Position numbers and translations under genes: made by a program. Below the pieces are notes generated by a model. It worked only from the letters and a program-made list of their open reading frames with translations, had not been told where the DNA came from and made no database searches. This document shows, piece by piece, positions 8,724 to 17,228 of a stretch of DNA of 64,000 nt; the first letter of the stretch is position 1, and the number at the start of each line of letters is the position of its first letter. The stretch lies in contig JACKBY010000012.1 in the NCBI GenBank assembly GCA_020634335.1, forward strand, positions 1 to 64,000, read 5' to 3'. The stretch is from Promineifilum sp. (GTDB lineage Bacteria > Chloroflexota > Anaerolineae > Promineifilales > Promineifilaceae).

Positions 8724-9329
8724 TTAATTTTCCAGCGCTTCGCCCAGTTCGTATCGAACAAAGCGGCGAATCATGATGTTCTCGCCAGTCTGACGGATGG
8801 CTTCGGTCAACATATCCTTGATCTTGACCTTCTCGTCCTTGACGTACGGCTGCTCCATCAGACACATTTCTTCATAAAACTTGGAAATGCGCCCGGCGAC
8901 CATCTTCTCGGCCACGGCCTCCGGCTTGCCCTCAGCCAAAGCCTGGGCCTTCAACACGGACGTTTCGCGCTCCAGCTCGTTCGCGGGCACATCTTCCACA
9001 TTGAGGTAGCGTGGCGATGCCGCGGCGATATGGAGCGCCAAATTGTGGGCCAGCTCGCGGAACTGCTCGTTGCGAGCCACGAAGTCAGTTTCGCTGTTCA
9101 GCTCCAGCATAACACCCACGCGATTGCCGGGATGGGCATACAATTCGATGACGCCCTCTTTGGCCGCACGGTCGGCGCGCTTGGCGGCCCGCGCCGCGCC
9201 CTTCTCGCGCAGCATGTCAACAGCCTTGTCGAAGTCTCCGTCGTGTTGCTCCAGGGCCTTCTTGGCCTCCAGGACGCCCGCGCCGGTGGCCGCGCGCAGT
9301 TCTTTCACCATTTCAGTGGTAATTGCCAT
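8724..9329 (-). CDS. tsf: Translation elongation factor Ts
   Basis: Nucleotide exchange factor for EF-Tu. At 201 aa it is the short form (as in Thermus) rather than the longer E. coli form. It has the N-terminal UBA-like segment KELRAATGAGVLEAKKAL and the core signature HPGNRVGVMLELNSETDFVA. It follows rpsB by 22 bases, the usual arrangement. Confidence 0.97.
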   Translation of the reverse strand: MAITTEMVKELRAATGAGVLEAKKALEQHDGDFDKAVDMLREKGAARAAKRADRAAKEGVIELYAHPGNRVGVMLELNSETDFVARNEQFRELAHNLALHIAAASPRYLNVEDVPANELERETSVLKAQALAEGKPEAVAEKMVAGRISKFYEEMCLMEQPYVKDEKVKIKDMLTEAIRQTGENIMIRRFVRYELGEALEN

Positions 9330-9351
9330 CTTGATTCATTCTCCCAAACAG

Positions 9352-10290
9352 TTACTCGGATGCCTCATCGACACCATCTTCGGTTTCCGATGCGGTTTCT
9401 TCCTCATCCGTGATTTCTACTTCGCCGGTCTCATCGCCGGATTCAGCATCCGACTCATCGGTCGAGTCGTCCTCGGCCGCCGTTTCGCGAAGCTTTGCCA
9501 GCGTGGAAGCGCCCAGCAACAGTTCATCCTCGGCATCTTCCATGCCGTCGAAGGATTCATAACGATAACGGTCGAAGTCGGACACTTCTTCAACCATCGT
9601 TTCCTTGCGCATGGCAATCCCTTCCAGCGCCGCATCGGCCATCTTGCCCACGATGAGCTTGATCGCCCGAATGGCGTCGTCGTTGGAAGGAATGACGTAA
9701 TCGATAGAATCGGGATCGCTGTTCGTGTCGACTACACCGACGACCGGAATATTGAGGCTGTTGGCCTCGCGAATAGCCGTCTCTTCGTGACTCACGTCGA
9801 CGACAAACAACAGCGCCGGCAAGTCGCGCAGGTCACGAATGCCACCCAGGCGCAGATTGAGCTTGTCGATCTCTCGCTCGATGCGCAAGCGCTCAGTCTT
9901 CTTCAGCAGCTCAAACTCACCGGCATCGCGGCGAGCTTCTAGCTCGCGCAGGTAGTTGATTCGTTGCCGGATGGTGCGCCAGTTGGTCAGCGTGCCGCCC
10001 AGCCACCGGTCATTGACATAAGGTTGGGCAGCCCGCGCCGCCTCGCGAGCGACGGTATCCTGAGCCTGGCGTTTGGTGCCCACAAAGAGCACGTCCTTGC
10101 CCTCGGCGACGGTATCGCGAATCGCGTTGTAAGCTTCCTCGATTAGCACAATGGTCTGCTGCAGATCGAGAATGTGGATACCGTTGCGCTCGGTAAAAAT
10201 GTACGGCTTCATCTTCGGGTTCCAGCGACGTGTGCGGTGACCGAAGTGCACGCCCGTTTCCAGAAGTGCTTTCATTGAAACAATGGCCAT
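9352..10290 (-). CDS. rpsB: 30S ribosomal protein S2 with acidic C-terminal tail
   Basis: The start is fixed by AAGGAGAA upstream of MAIVSMKALLETGVHFGHRT; longer upstream forms are not homologous. The product is about 312 aa, against roughly 240-260 for most S2 proteins. The core (GVHFGHRTRRWNPKMKPYIF, VGTKRQAQDTV, WLGGTLTNWRTI, VVDTNSDPDSIDYVIPSNDD) is standard. The extra C-terminal part, from about residue 235, is strongly acidic and rich in Asp, Glu, Ser and Thr. First gene of the rpsB-tsf-pyrH-frr-uppS-cdsA-fbp run, preceded by a long leader. Confidence 0.96.
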   Translation of the reverse strand: MAIVSMKALLETGVHFGHRTRRWNPKMKPYIFTERNGIHILDLQQTIVLIEEAYNAIRDTVAEGKDVLFVGTKRQAQDTVAREAARAAQPYVNDRWLGGTLTNWRTIRQRINYLRELEARRDAGEFELLKKTERLRIEREIDKLNLRLGGIRDLRDLPALLFVVDVSHEETAIREANSLNIPVVGVVDTNSDPDSIDYVIPSNDDAIRAIKLIVGKMADAALEGIAMRKETMVEEVSDFDRYRYESFDGMEDAEDELLLGASTLAKLRETAAEDDSTDESDAESGDETGEVEITDEEETASETEDGVDEASE

Positions 10291-10511
10291 GAGGTTATTC
10301 TCCTTAAATTTGTTTTCTTCTTCCACGCCCTTCATCCTGAAGCGGAACTCGCATGGCCGAGGCAAACAACGATCCTCCGCAGCGGTCTCATGTGCAAGAG
10401 ACCTGGGAGGGTCGCGGGTTGCCTGTGCGAGCACAACCTCTTCAGTCCAGGCGTGTGTGAACTGTTAAATTGCCTATGCTAACCGGGAAAGGGAAGCGAT
10501 GGCAGAAAATC
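10291..10511 (-). promoter_or_regulatory. Structured 5' leader of rpsB
   Basis: About 220 bases separate the predicted start of transcription from the rpsB ATG. On the - strand the leader holds a two-part helix (10371-10413): GGTCTC/GAGACC inside, and CCTCC/GGAGG with extra flanking pairs outside. A second small hairpin (TGTGC/GCACA) lies further upstream. Autoregulatory S2 leaders are known in other bacteria; whether this is one is inference. Confidence 0.5.
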
Positions 10512-10517
10512 CATTGG

Positions 10518-10545
10518 ATTATAGTGAAACGAAGGAAATAAGCAA
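10518..10545 (-). promoter_or_regulatory. Candidate promoter of rpsB
   Basis: On the - strand TTGCTT, 16-base spacer, perfect TATAAT, between the end of the dehydrogenase gene and rpsB. Confidence 0.55.
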
Positions 10546-10614
10546 AAATCCGTGGCTGCGCCTCACCTGGCGGGATTCACGGCCGTGTGGCCGGCGCGCC
10601 GGGCGAAAACCGGC

Positions 10615-11538
10615 TCAACGATCCGGGTTCCATCGCCGCCGGACGGCGCGCGCCGTGTTGCGAATGATCCCGCGCATTGGGCTATTGATCGCGCCTACCA
10701 TCGCCTGATAGCGGCGGCCGGGCACCACGATCACGTTGTCACCAGACAAGGCCGCCAGCGACTCATCAACCACTTGCTCGGCCGACATCCACAACCCTGC
10801 GGGAATGTGGCCGCGGTCGAATCCTTCATATTCCGACGTCTCGTGAAACTCGCTATAGGTGAAGCCGGGACACAGCGCCTGCACCTTGACGCCTGTCCCT
10901 TGCAGCTCGGCTGCCAGCGCCTCGGAAAAATTGTTCAAATAAGCCTTGGTGGCCGTGTAGGTGGAGCCGCCGCCGGACGGAAAAAACGCGGCAATAGAGG
11001 AGACATTGATGACAGCGCCGCGCCCGCGCTCGACCATCCGGGGCAAGGCCGACCAGGTCAAGGCCACGCTAGCCACGTCGTGGACGCGAATCATGTCCAG
11101 ATGGCGCTCAAGAGCCACTTCGGTGAAGGAGCCGCGCGTGCCGAAACCGGCATTGTTGATCAGCAGCACGAGGTCGGGTTGGGCTTCGACGGCCCGCGAC
11201 ACCCGGGCAATGTCCTCTTCCCGCGCCAGATCGGCCGCCAGCACGTCGACCTGAATGCCGTAGACCCCGACCAACTCATCAGCCAATGCGCGCAATCGTT
11301 CTTCGCGGCGGGCTACCAGCGTCAGATCGAAGCCCATAGTGGCCAGGCGTCGGGCGAATTTCTCACCGATACCGCTGGAAGCGCCCGTGATCAGCGCCCG
11401 GCCGGTGGGCAACAGCGCGCGATCGGCCGTGGCCCGCTGCAACGCCCGCCACCCGACAAGCCCCGTCAGGGCCGCGCCCAACCCAACTAGCGCGGCCAGG
11501 ACACCCGGCCGGCCACCATGATTCGTGTGATTGGTCAT
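10615..11538 (-). CDS. Short-chain dehydrogenase/reductase (SDR), membrane-anchored
   Basis: NAD(P)-dependent oxidoreductase of unknown substrate. A hydrophobic N-terminal segment (about residues 12-32) precedes the Rossmann fold. Cofactor motif ITGASSGIGEKFA, NNAG in LLINNAGFG, and the catalytic set S..YxxxK (INVSSIAAFF, YTATKAYL) are intact. About 307 aa. Its ATG overlaps the TGA of lysC (ATGA), implying translational coupling, but no pathway link to aspartate kinase is evident. Confidence 0.88.
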   Translation of the reverse strand: MTNHTNHGGRPGVLAALVGLGAALTGLVGWRALQRATADRALLPTGRALITGASSGIGEKFARRLATMGFDLTLVARREERLRALADELVGVYGIQVDVLAADLAREEDIARVSRAVEAQPDLVLLINNAGFGTRGSFTEVALERHLDMIRVHDVASVALTWSALPRMVERGRGAVINVSSIAAFFPSGGGSTYTATKAYLNNFSEALAAELQGTGVKVQALCPGFTYSEFHETSEYEGFDRGHIPAGLWMSAEQVVDESLAALSGDNVIVVPGRRYQAMVGAINSPMRGIIRNTARAVRRRWNPDR

Positions 11539-12968
11539 GATACCTTGCCTCCCCCAACGATCAATTCGTGTACGTGCTCAACGGCCCGGTCGACGTCTTC
11601 TCCGGCAACGACAACGCTTATGCCGCATTCGGTCGAACCTTGAGCGATGGCGATAACGTTCACCTGGTGGTCGCCCAGCGCGCCAAAGACCCGCCCGGCA
11701 ATGCCATAGGTAGTCTGAATGCCCGCGCCAACGATGGTGACGATGGCGATGGCGTCGCGCGACCAGATGCGTTCGATGTCATGCCGGTTGAGTTGGTCGG
11801 CGAATTCGGCCTCCAGGCTGCCAACGACGGCCGCCGCCGCCGCTTCGGGCACAATAAAGCAAATCGATTGTTCCGAAGAGGCTTGGGTGATCAGCAGAAC
11901 GCTGACGTCGAGACGGGCCACCGCGCCGAACGTCCGCGCGGCAATGCCGGGCACACCGATCATCCCCTTTCCCTCGACCGTGATCATGCTGACGCCCTTG
12001 ATGGCCGTGACCGCCTTCAACGCGCCGTTTTGCCGGCTCAGGCCCGCGTCCTCTTCGATCACCGTGCCCGGATGCGTGGGATTGAAGGTGTTCTTGATGC
12101 GCAACGGGATGCCGCTCTCCACACAGGGGCGCATCGTCTTAGCATGGATAACTTTGGCCCCGTAGTAGGCCAGCTCCGACACCTCTCGAAAGGACAGTGT
12201 CGGGATCGACACCGCGCCGGGAACAATGCGCGGATCGGCGCTCATCACCCCATCTACGTCCGTCCAGATCCAGACCTCATCGGCATCAAGCGCCTGGCCG
12301 AGAATGGCAGCGCTATAGTCGGACCCACCACGGCCGAGCGTAGTCGTCACGCCGTCGGACGTGGCCCCGATGAAGCCGGTAACGATGGGAATGGCATCAC
12401 TGTCGAGCAACGGCTGGAGTCGTGCTGTGGTTTGGGCGCGGGTGGCGGCGGTCTGCGGAGCCGCGTTCTGAAAATTACCGTCGGTCAGAACCAGTTCAGT
12501 GGCGTCAATGGCCTCGGAATCATACCCCAGTTCGCGCAGGTAAGCGGCCAGGATGCGCACGCTCATCTGCTCGCCCATGCCGCTGATGGCGTCAAGGGCG
12601 CGCGGCGTCAATTCGCCCAAAACACTAACCGCGCCGCAGAGCGTGGTAAAGCGCTCCACAAACCGCTCCATCTCGGCCAGGATAATCTGGCGCTCTCCTT
12701 CGGGAGAAAGCAGGCCGTCGATGGCCTCGTAGTGGATAGCCCGCATCTGGGCCGCCAACTGGGGATAGGTATCCAGATCTCCGGCAAAAGCGGTGTACGC
12801 GCCTTGCAGCAACAAATCAGTCACCTTGACCGGTTTGGAACCCATTGCCGAAGCTACGACGACGACGTCGCCCCACGTATCGCGCGCTTGCAGGATCAGA
12901 TCGGCCGTCTCGCGCATGGCGTCCGCACTGCCCACCGATGTCCCGCCAAATTTCATCACTAAAGTCAT
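11535..12968 (-). CDS. lysC: Aspartate kinase
   Basis: Phosphorylates aspartate, the entry to lysine, threonine and methionine synthesis. The start MTLVMKFGGTSVG has GAGG upstream and gives 477 aa; an upstream in-frame Met adds a non-homologous Cys/Arg-rich stretch. The kinase domain carries KFGGTSVG, a central RGGSDYSAA region and the REVSELAYYGAKVIH segment. Two C-terminal ACT domains (from about 320) suggest feedback control by an amino acid. It could also be read as a homologue of ThrA/MetL kinase domains, but there is no fused dehydrogenase. Confidence 0.94.
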   Translation of the reverse strand: MTLVMKFGGTSVGSADAMRETADLILQARDTWGDVVVVASAMGSKPVKVTDLLLQGAYTAFAGDLDTYPQLAAQMRAIHYEAIDGLLSPEGERQIILAEMERFVERFTTLCGAVSVLGELTPRALDAISGMGEQMSVRILAAYLRELGYDSEAIDATELVLTDGNFQNAAPQTAATRAQTTARLQPLLDSDAIPIVTGFIGATSDGVTTTLGRGGSDYSAAILGQALDADEVWIWTDVDGVMSADPRIVPGAVSIPTLSFREVSELAYYGAKVIHAKTMRPCVESGIPLRIKNTFNPTHPGTVIEEDAGLSRQNGALKAVTAIKGVSMITVEGKGMIGVPGIAARTFGAVARLDVSVLLITQASSEQSICFIVPEAAAAAVVGSLEAEFADQLNRHDIERIWSRDAIAIVTIVGAGIQTTYGIAGRVFGALGDHQVNVIAIAQGSTECGISVVVAGEDVDRAVEHVHELIVGGGKVS

Positions 12969-13011
12969 GACTCGTTTCCTCTGCCGGCCGCAACCAGCGC
13001 AGCGACCCGTG

Positions 13012-13039
13012 AGTATAACCAAGCCAGGGCAGCGGGCAA
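13012..13039 (-). promoter_or_regulatory. Candidate promoter of lysC
   Basis: TTGCCC, 16-base spacer, TATACT on the - strand, about 43 bases before the lysC ATG. Confidence 0.5.
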
Positions 13040-13106
13040 CGGCAATACTTGAGGGGATTGAAAGCAGGGAGCAGTCCGTACGTTGAGATAGGGGCGACAG
13101 AATAAA

Positions 13107-13142
13107 GAAACGGCCGATCCCTAATACGAGATCGGCCGTTTC
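13107..13142 (-). terminator. Intrinsic terminator-like hairpin between the PspC gene and lysC
   Basis: A 13-bp perfect stem (GAAACGGCCGATC/GATCGGCCGTTTC) with a 10-base loop, followed on the - strand by TTTCTTTATT. It would insulate lysC from the upstream PspC gene. Confidence 0.75.
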
Positions 13143-13208
13143 GTGCTTATCTGGCGGCAGGAGATTGGAAACGGATAAAGTTACGCCAGGTTAAAGCCGA
13201 TAAAATCG

Positions 13209-13268
13209 CCCGCGCGGGCGTTGGCCCACTGCTAATAATGAAATAAATTCACCAACGCGCCGCGCGGG
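13209..13268 (-). terminator. Second GC-rich hairpin downstream of the PspC gene
   Basis: Inverted repeat with 16-base arms (one bulged base) and a 27-base AT-rich loop, 21 bases after the PspC stop. On the - strand it is followed by GATTTTATC. Two stacked hairpins downstream of one small gene suggest tandem terminators. Confidence 0.5.
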
Positions 13269-13289
13269 ACGAATCGTTAATCAGCGAAG

Positions 13290-13535
13290 TTATAGACCTT
13301 TGACGACGATCTCCTCTTCGTCGAAGGCGTTGGCCTTGGGCGTCATTTCCGCTTCCTGCGGCATGATCAGCGCCAGGGCCACATAGATCAACAACCCGAC
13401 ACCATTCCATAACGTCAGCAGAACAGCCGCCAGCCGGACGATAACCGGGTCGATGTTCAGATAGTCGGCCAGTCCACTGCAGACACCGAAAAGCATTTTG
13501 CTGTCTCGGGATCGGATCAAACGTTTTTCACTCAT
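13290..13535 (-). CDS. PspC-domain small membrane protein
   Basis: Short membrane protein (81 aa) of the PspC family, associated with envelope stress in other bacteria. I choose the ATG of MSEKRLIRSRDSKM because GGAGG lies about 7 bases upstream; two in-frame ATGs before it sit on or next to that site. The PspC signature is RLIRSRDSKMLFGVCSGLADYLNIDPVIVRL, quoted here in part, followed by one long hydrophobic segment. No pspA or pspB homologue is adjacent. It is monocistronic, with hairpins on its downstream side. Confidence 0.85.
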   Translation of the reverse strand: MSEKRLIRSRDSKMLFGVCSGLADYLNIDPVIVRLAAVLLTLWNGVGLLIYVALALIMPQEAEMTPKANAFDEEEIVVKGL

Positions 13536-13682
13536 TGTCATACCTCCAGCTCTCATATTCGTTGTTCTGTAATCCTATACGCCGGCCTAAAATGAAAGTT
13601 GCAGGACGCAGGACGAGTATTTGTCGTCGTGGAGACGAACAAAAAGCGGCTCTCTTTGGTGTGGGAATTGGAGAATGAGGGT

Positions 13683-14858
13683 TCAGGGTCGGACCTCATC
13701 CATGAAGTGGATGAAAGCCTGTCCCAGTGGCGTCAGCACGCCTCGCTGGGCATTATACAGATTGCCCGTCGGGTACGCCCCCTCATCGTAGAGACTATAC
13801 CAGAAGGCATATTGCACCAAACGGCCTCCGTCAGCCGCCAAGCCATTTTCGCCGGTTGCCGTCAGGAAATATGCGTAGGTTTCGGCCAGATAATCCTGGA
13901 CGAACGCGGGCGGAAAGCCATAGTCGGCGGGCAGTAAAATGCCGAATTCCGTTACCGCCAGCGGCTTGTCGCCATAGCCGTTAGCCGCCATCCAGTCGCG
14001 GAAAACCGTTACATATGCCTTCACCAGATCGATGTCACCGTGATCTTCGATCTCATAGAGTTGTCCGGTAGTCGCGTCCATGCCCGGCGGGATGTCGATC
14101 CCCCAGCTATCCTTTTCTTCACGCAGGATGAACAGGTGAATCGACCACAGATCGGCCGGCAACGATTCGCCGTACCGCTCCCGATAATTTCGCAGGACGT
14201 CATCGAGATAAGACAGGCGCAACGGCGTGGGTAAGGCGATACCGCCGGCCCCGATGCGAGCCGCCGGATCGCGCTCCCGGATGAAGGTATAGATGTCGTG
14301 ATAGGCCTCGGCGTATTCCTCAGCCGTCGCGTCGTCCTGCCAGATGACGTCCGGCTCGTTGCCGATGAGCCAGAATGAGCCCGGATGGGCTGCGAGAGTT
14401 TGCGCGATCAGCTGGCGATTCGCCGGCCACTGCATCGCTTCCTCAACCTGACCCAGCCGTACCGTCTGCCAGATGGTCAGATTGGGCACAAGAGGCAGCT
14501 CCGGCCACACACGCCAGAACACAAAGTGACGGGCGCGCAAACCCGCAGCGGCCGCCGGGGCCACATCCGCCAGCGCGCCGGCGATGCCGATGCGTTCCAG
14601 CGCCGCCGACCGGCCGGCCGTCAGGGTAGGGATAATAGGCGTGATGTCAGCCATCGGATAGGCAGGCAGTTGTGTAGCCACGGCCGTCGCCCTCCCACCA
14701 AGCAAGGGCTGGGGCGTGCGCGTCGGGATGATCGGCTCGGGCGTCGGCGTCGGCTGCACGGCCGCCGGCGCGCAACCAGCCACGCCCGCCAAAATCAATA
14801 ATGCCAGGCCCACAACCAACAACCGGCAATGGACATTGATCTCCATCGAGCGATTCAT
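13683..14858 (-). CDS. Secreted lipoprotein with glycoside-hydrolase-like (clan A) fold
   Basis: Probably an extracytoplasmic carbohydrate-active or structural protein. The N-terminus has a lipoprotein signal (LLILAGVAGC) followed by a Thr/Pro linker (PTPTPEP). The C-terminal 300 residues resemble TIM-barrel glycosidases: SFWLIGNEPDV supplies a possible acid/base Glu in the typical NEP motif, and LAVTEFGIL supplies a possible nucleophile Glu. I start at MNRSMEINV, because the longer in-frame start falls inside the terminator hairpin of the upstream aldolase gene; MEINV is also possible. No substrate can be named. Confidence 0.72.
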   Translation of the reverse strand: MNRSMEINVHCRLLVVGLALLILAGVAGCAPAAVQPTPTPEPIIPTRTPQPLLGGRATAVATQLPAYPMADITPIIPTLTAGRSAALERIGIAGALADVAPAAAAGLRARHFVFWRVWPELPLVPNLTIWQTVRLGQVEEAMQWPANRQLIAQTLAAHPGSFWLIGNEPDVIWQDDATAEEYAEAYHDIYTFIRERDPAARIGAGGIALPTPLRLSYLDDVLRNYRERYGESLPADLWSIHLFILREEKDSWGIDIPPGMDATTGQLYEIEDHGDIDLVKAYVTVFRDWMAANGYGDKPLAVTEFGILLPADYGFPPAFVQDYLAETYAYFLTATGENGLAADGGRLVQYAFWYSLYDEGAYPTGNLYNAQRGVLTPLGQAFIHFMDEVRP

Positions 14859-14877
14859 CGAGCGACTGAGAAATAGA

Positions 14878-14916
14878 GGAAAGAGCGGGGCTCGCACCGG
14901 AACCACCGCTCTTTCC
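14878..14916 (-). terminator. Terminator hairpin of the aldolase gene
   Basis: An 11-bp perfect stem (GGAAAGAGCGG/CCGCTCTTTCC) with a 17-base loop, 45 bases after the aldolase stop. The following - strand sequence is pyrimidine-rich (TCTATTTCT) rather than a pure U-run. Confidence 0.65.
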
Positions 14917-14960
14917 CGAAAACAATTAGTACGGGAGCCAGTCCGAAGGACCCGACAAGG

Positions 14961-16373
14961 TTAATCGGCCAGGTCCTTAACGTCTTCGGCGGCCACGGCC
15001 GCGACAGCTTCCGTCGGCTTCGGCTGGTGAATGACCACACGAGTCGTCACCTGTTCGGCAACGTCGCGCGTGCCCTTGACGTTTAACTGATCGAACAGGA
15101 ACTCGAACTGCTCCTGCAACACGCCACCGATCTCGGCCAGATGGGATTCGTCCAGATTCCACCACTGGGCTTTGAAAGGCCCAATGGCGCGTTTGCGGGC
15201 CGAATAGAGGCTCTGCTCGTCCGTCTTGCCCGGCTTCCATTCGTCCTTGTGATGCTCGCGCAGGTAGGCATAGGCCTCATCGACGACTTCCTGCGGCAGA
15301 TAGTCGAACACGATGTTTTGAAAATTCGTCGCCAGATGGATCTCGACCGTGCCGATCTCCGGGAACTTGTTGAATGCGCTCGGCGGCAACGTCGACGCCC
15401 CGTGCTGCACCGCGCCGCCCAGTCCGTAATCCTCGCGAGCCGCTTGGCTCAGGTCGCGCAAGGTGTCGAAATCTACTTTCACCTGCGCCAGCGTGCCGTC
15501 GGGAAGCACCACGCCGCCGTGGCTCGTGCCGGTCTGGACGGATATCTTGGAGATGCCGGGCAGCCCTTGCGCCAGTTCCCGGCGATAGCCTTGCATGAAG
15601 GCGTGCAGTTCTTCGACGGTCGAATTTTTGTGGCCGACCTCGCCGATTTCGCCGCCCAGGGAGATAGTGATGCCCTCCGGCTCGATCTCGCGCACGTATT
15701 CGGTCAGACGGGCGCAGAGCGTGTAGTTGGTGTTCTGCTGCTCATCGAGCGTCGGATAACTCAGATCGACCAGCGTCGAAGTATCGATGTCAATATTGTA
15801 GAAGCCGGCGGCCACAGCTTCGTCCATCAGGTCCTTGACGGCCTGGACTTCGCTGCCGGCATCGCCCTTGTAGCGGGCGGCTGAAATCTGGAAATGATCG
15901 CCCTGGATGAAAACCGGGCCGCGATAGCCTTCCTTGATAGCCGCCGCCAGGACGCTGGCTGTGTACTCCATCGGGCGCTGACCGGTGTAGCCGATCTCGC
16001 TGCGAGCGATCTCGAACAACATCGCGCCCACGTTGTGCTTGTTGGCGGCGCGGAAAACGGCGCGCGACGAATTATAGTTCATGGCGCGAATGTTCATCGC
16101 CGGGACGGTGAAGGTGGCCGGCACATCGCCGCGGCCGATAGCCATGTACAACTGGTGGATCGACGACGGGTAGATGCCCAACCCCTGGGCGATCTCCCAG
16201 ATGAGCCATCGCGCCGTGTCGCGAACGAGACCGTCGCCGAAGACGGCCGTTTGAATCAGACCATCAATTTTCTCGCGCAGGGCCGGTTCGTCGCGCACGG
16301 TAACGAGCTCGCGATCAACGTCGACTACGCCGTCAAGGTGGCGCAACAATTCGTCAACAGAATTTGCCTTCAT
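14961..16373 (-). CDS. Class II fructose-bisphosphate aldolase family protein, long form
   Basis: Zinc-dependent aldolase, likely fructose 1,6-bisphosphate to triose phosphates. The start is fixed by AAGGAG before the ATG. Motifs: FTVPAMNIR, GDHFQ (zinc His), IDTSTLVDLS, the GGEIGEVG zinc site, TSHGG, and QHGAST for phosphate binding. At 470 aa it is much longer than typical class II enzymes (about 285-360): about 70 residues precede the barrel, and the C-terminus extends well past it. A tagatose-bisphosphate aldolase or other ketose-bisphosphate role is possible. Monocistronic; fbp lies 10 kb away. Confidence 0.82.
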   Translation of the reverse strand: MKANSVDELLRHLDGVVDVDRELVTVRDEPALREKIDGLIQTAVFGDGLVRDTARWLIWEIAQGLGIYPSSIHQLYMAIGRGDVPATFTVPAMNIRAMNYNSSRAVFRAANKHNVGAMLFEIARSEIGYTGQRPMEYTASVLAAAIKEGYRGPVFIQGDHFQISAARYKGDAGSEVQAVKDLMDEAVAAGFYNIDIDTSTLVDLSYPTLDEQQNTNYTLCARLTEYVREIEPEGITISLGGEIGEVGHKNSTVEELHAFMQGYRRELAQGLPGISKISVQTGTSHGGVVLPDGTLAQVKVDFDTLRDLSQAAREDYGLGGAVQHGASTLPPSAFNKFPEIGTVEIHLATNFQNIVFDYLPQEVVDEAYAYLREHHKDEWKPGKTDEQSLYSARKRAIGPFKAQWWNLDESHLAEIGGVLQEQFEFLFDQLNVKGTRDVAEQVTTRVVIHQPKPTEAVAAVAAEDVKDLAD

Positions 16374-16554
16374 GTTTTATCGATCTCCTTATGGATTAGG
16401 CTGTCAATTTGCAGGTATGGCCGCGCGACTTGTCCGATCAAAGAGTCAACGAGGCCGGTAAATCGGCAGGTTGGGCAGTTCAATACCACCGCAAGAATAG
16501 CACACTGTAGGCTGATGAGGCAGTATCATTAGCATCTATTCAAGGTGATCAATG

Positions 16555-17112
16555 TCACGTCCCGCGTTCGTGACCCGGCGATTTGCCGCCGGCTGTCATC
16601 GAATAGACCCAAAATGGTCCGGTCTCGTCCACGCTTTCTTTTTCAAACGTCATACCGATGCCTTCGGCGACGCGGATAGACGCTTGGTTTTCCGAGTCGA
16701 TCATGCATATCAGGCGCGTCAGTCCCAGCGTCTCGAAGGCGTAGTCGCGGATGCCCGCCGCCGCCTCCGTCCCCAGGCCTTGCCGCCAATAGGCCTTATC
16801 GATCATGTAGGCGACCTCGACTTCATCCTGCCCATCAATCGTCCAGGGCAGCAAGCCACAGCGGCCGATGAACGCGCCGTTCTCCTTGAGGATCGTCGCC
16901 CACAGTCCCAACTCCGGCCGCCGGGGATGGCCCTGGAGGAACCACTCAAGTTCTTCTTTGGTCTCCTCGTAAGTCAACGTGCGGTCGGGCGACACGCCTT
17001 CGGGAGGAAAATACTGTCGCATTTCGGGATCGCGATAGAGAGCGTAAAGGGCGTCGAGGTCGTCGGGGATGGGGTGGCGGAGGAGAAGGCGGTCGGTTTC
17101 AAGAATGTTCAT
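16555..17112 (-). CDS. GNAT-family N-acetyltransferase (RimJ/RimL-like)
   Basis: Acetyl-CoA-dependent acetyltransferase with unknown acceptor, possibly a protein N-terminus. The N-terminus ILETDRLLLRHPIPDDLDAL is the classic RimJ/RimL beginning. The acetyl-CoA loop is YWRQGLGTEAAAGIRDYAF, and the ASIRVAEGIGMTFEKE segment is typical. At 185 aa the domain is complete. Its start codon overlaps the end of a short possible remnant frame upstream. Confidence 0.9.
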   Translation of the reverse strand: MNILETDRLLLRHPIPDDLDALYALYRDPEMRQYFPPEGVSPDRTLTYEETKEELEWFLQGHPRRPELGLWATILKENGAFIGRCGLLPWTIDGQDEVEVAYMIDKAYWRQGLGTEAAAGIRDYAFETLGLTRLICMIDSENQASIRVAEGIGMTFEKESVDETGPFWVYSMTAGGKSPGHERGT

Positions 17113-17228
17113 GGTTTGTATTGTTTGCCTTGAAAATCATTGCCGGCCGAGCTTCCCATCACCAGAATTTGATAGCTGTTGTCGTTGAAAATTCTCAACA
17201 GATCGCTGAAGTGGGAGTTGACGAACAT
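17109..17228 (-). pseudogene. Possible remnant of a nucleotidyltransferase-type toxin partner
   Basis: A 39-codon frame, in a different frame from and overlapping the 3' part of the small gene upstream. Its beginning, FVNSHFSDLLRIFNDN, resembles the start of small nucleotidyltransferase-like proteins that often follow genes of the upstream type; the rest of the domain is absent. The overlap of more than 90 bases makes chance resemblance quite possible. Confidence 0.2.

Noticed and set aside
11568..12962. 464-codon frame antisense to lysC
   Set aside because: Shadow frame; the lysC strand has a promoter, ribosome site and complete kinase motifs.
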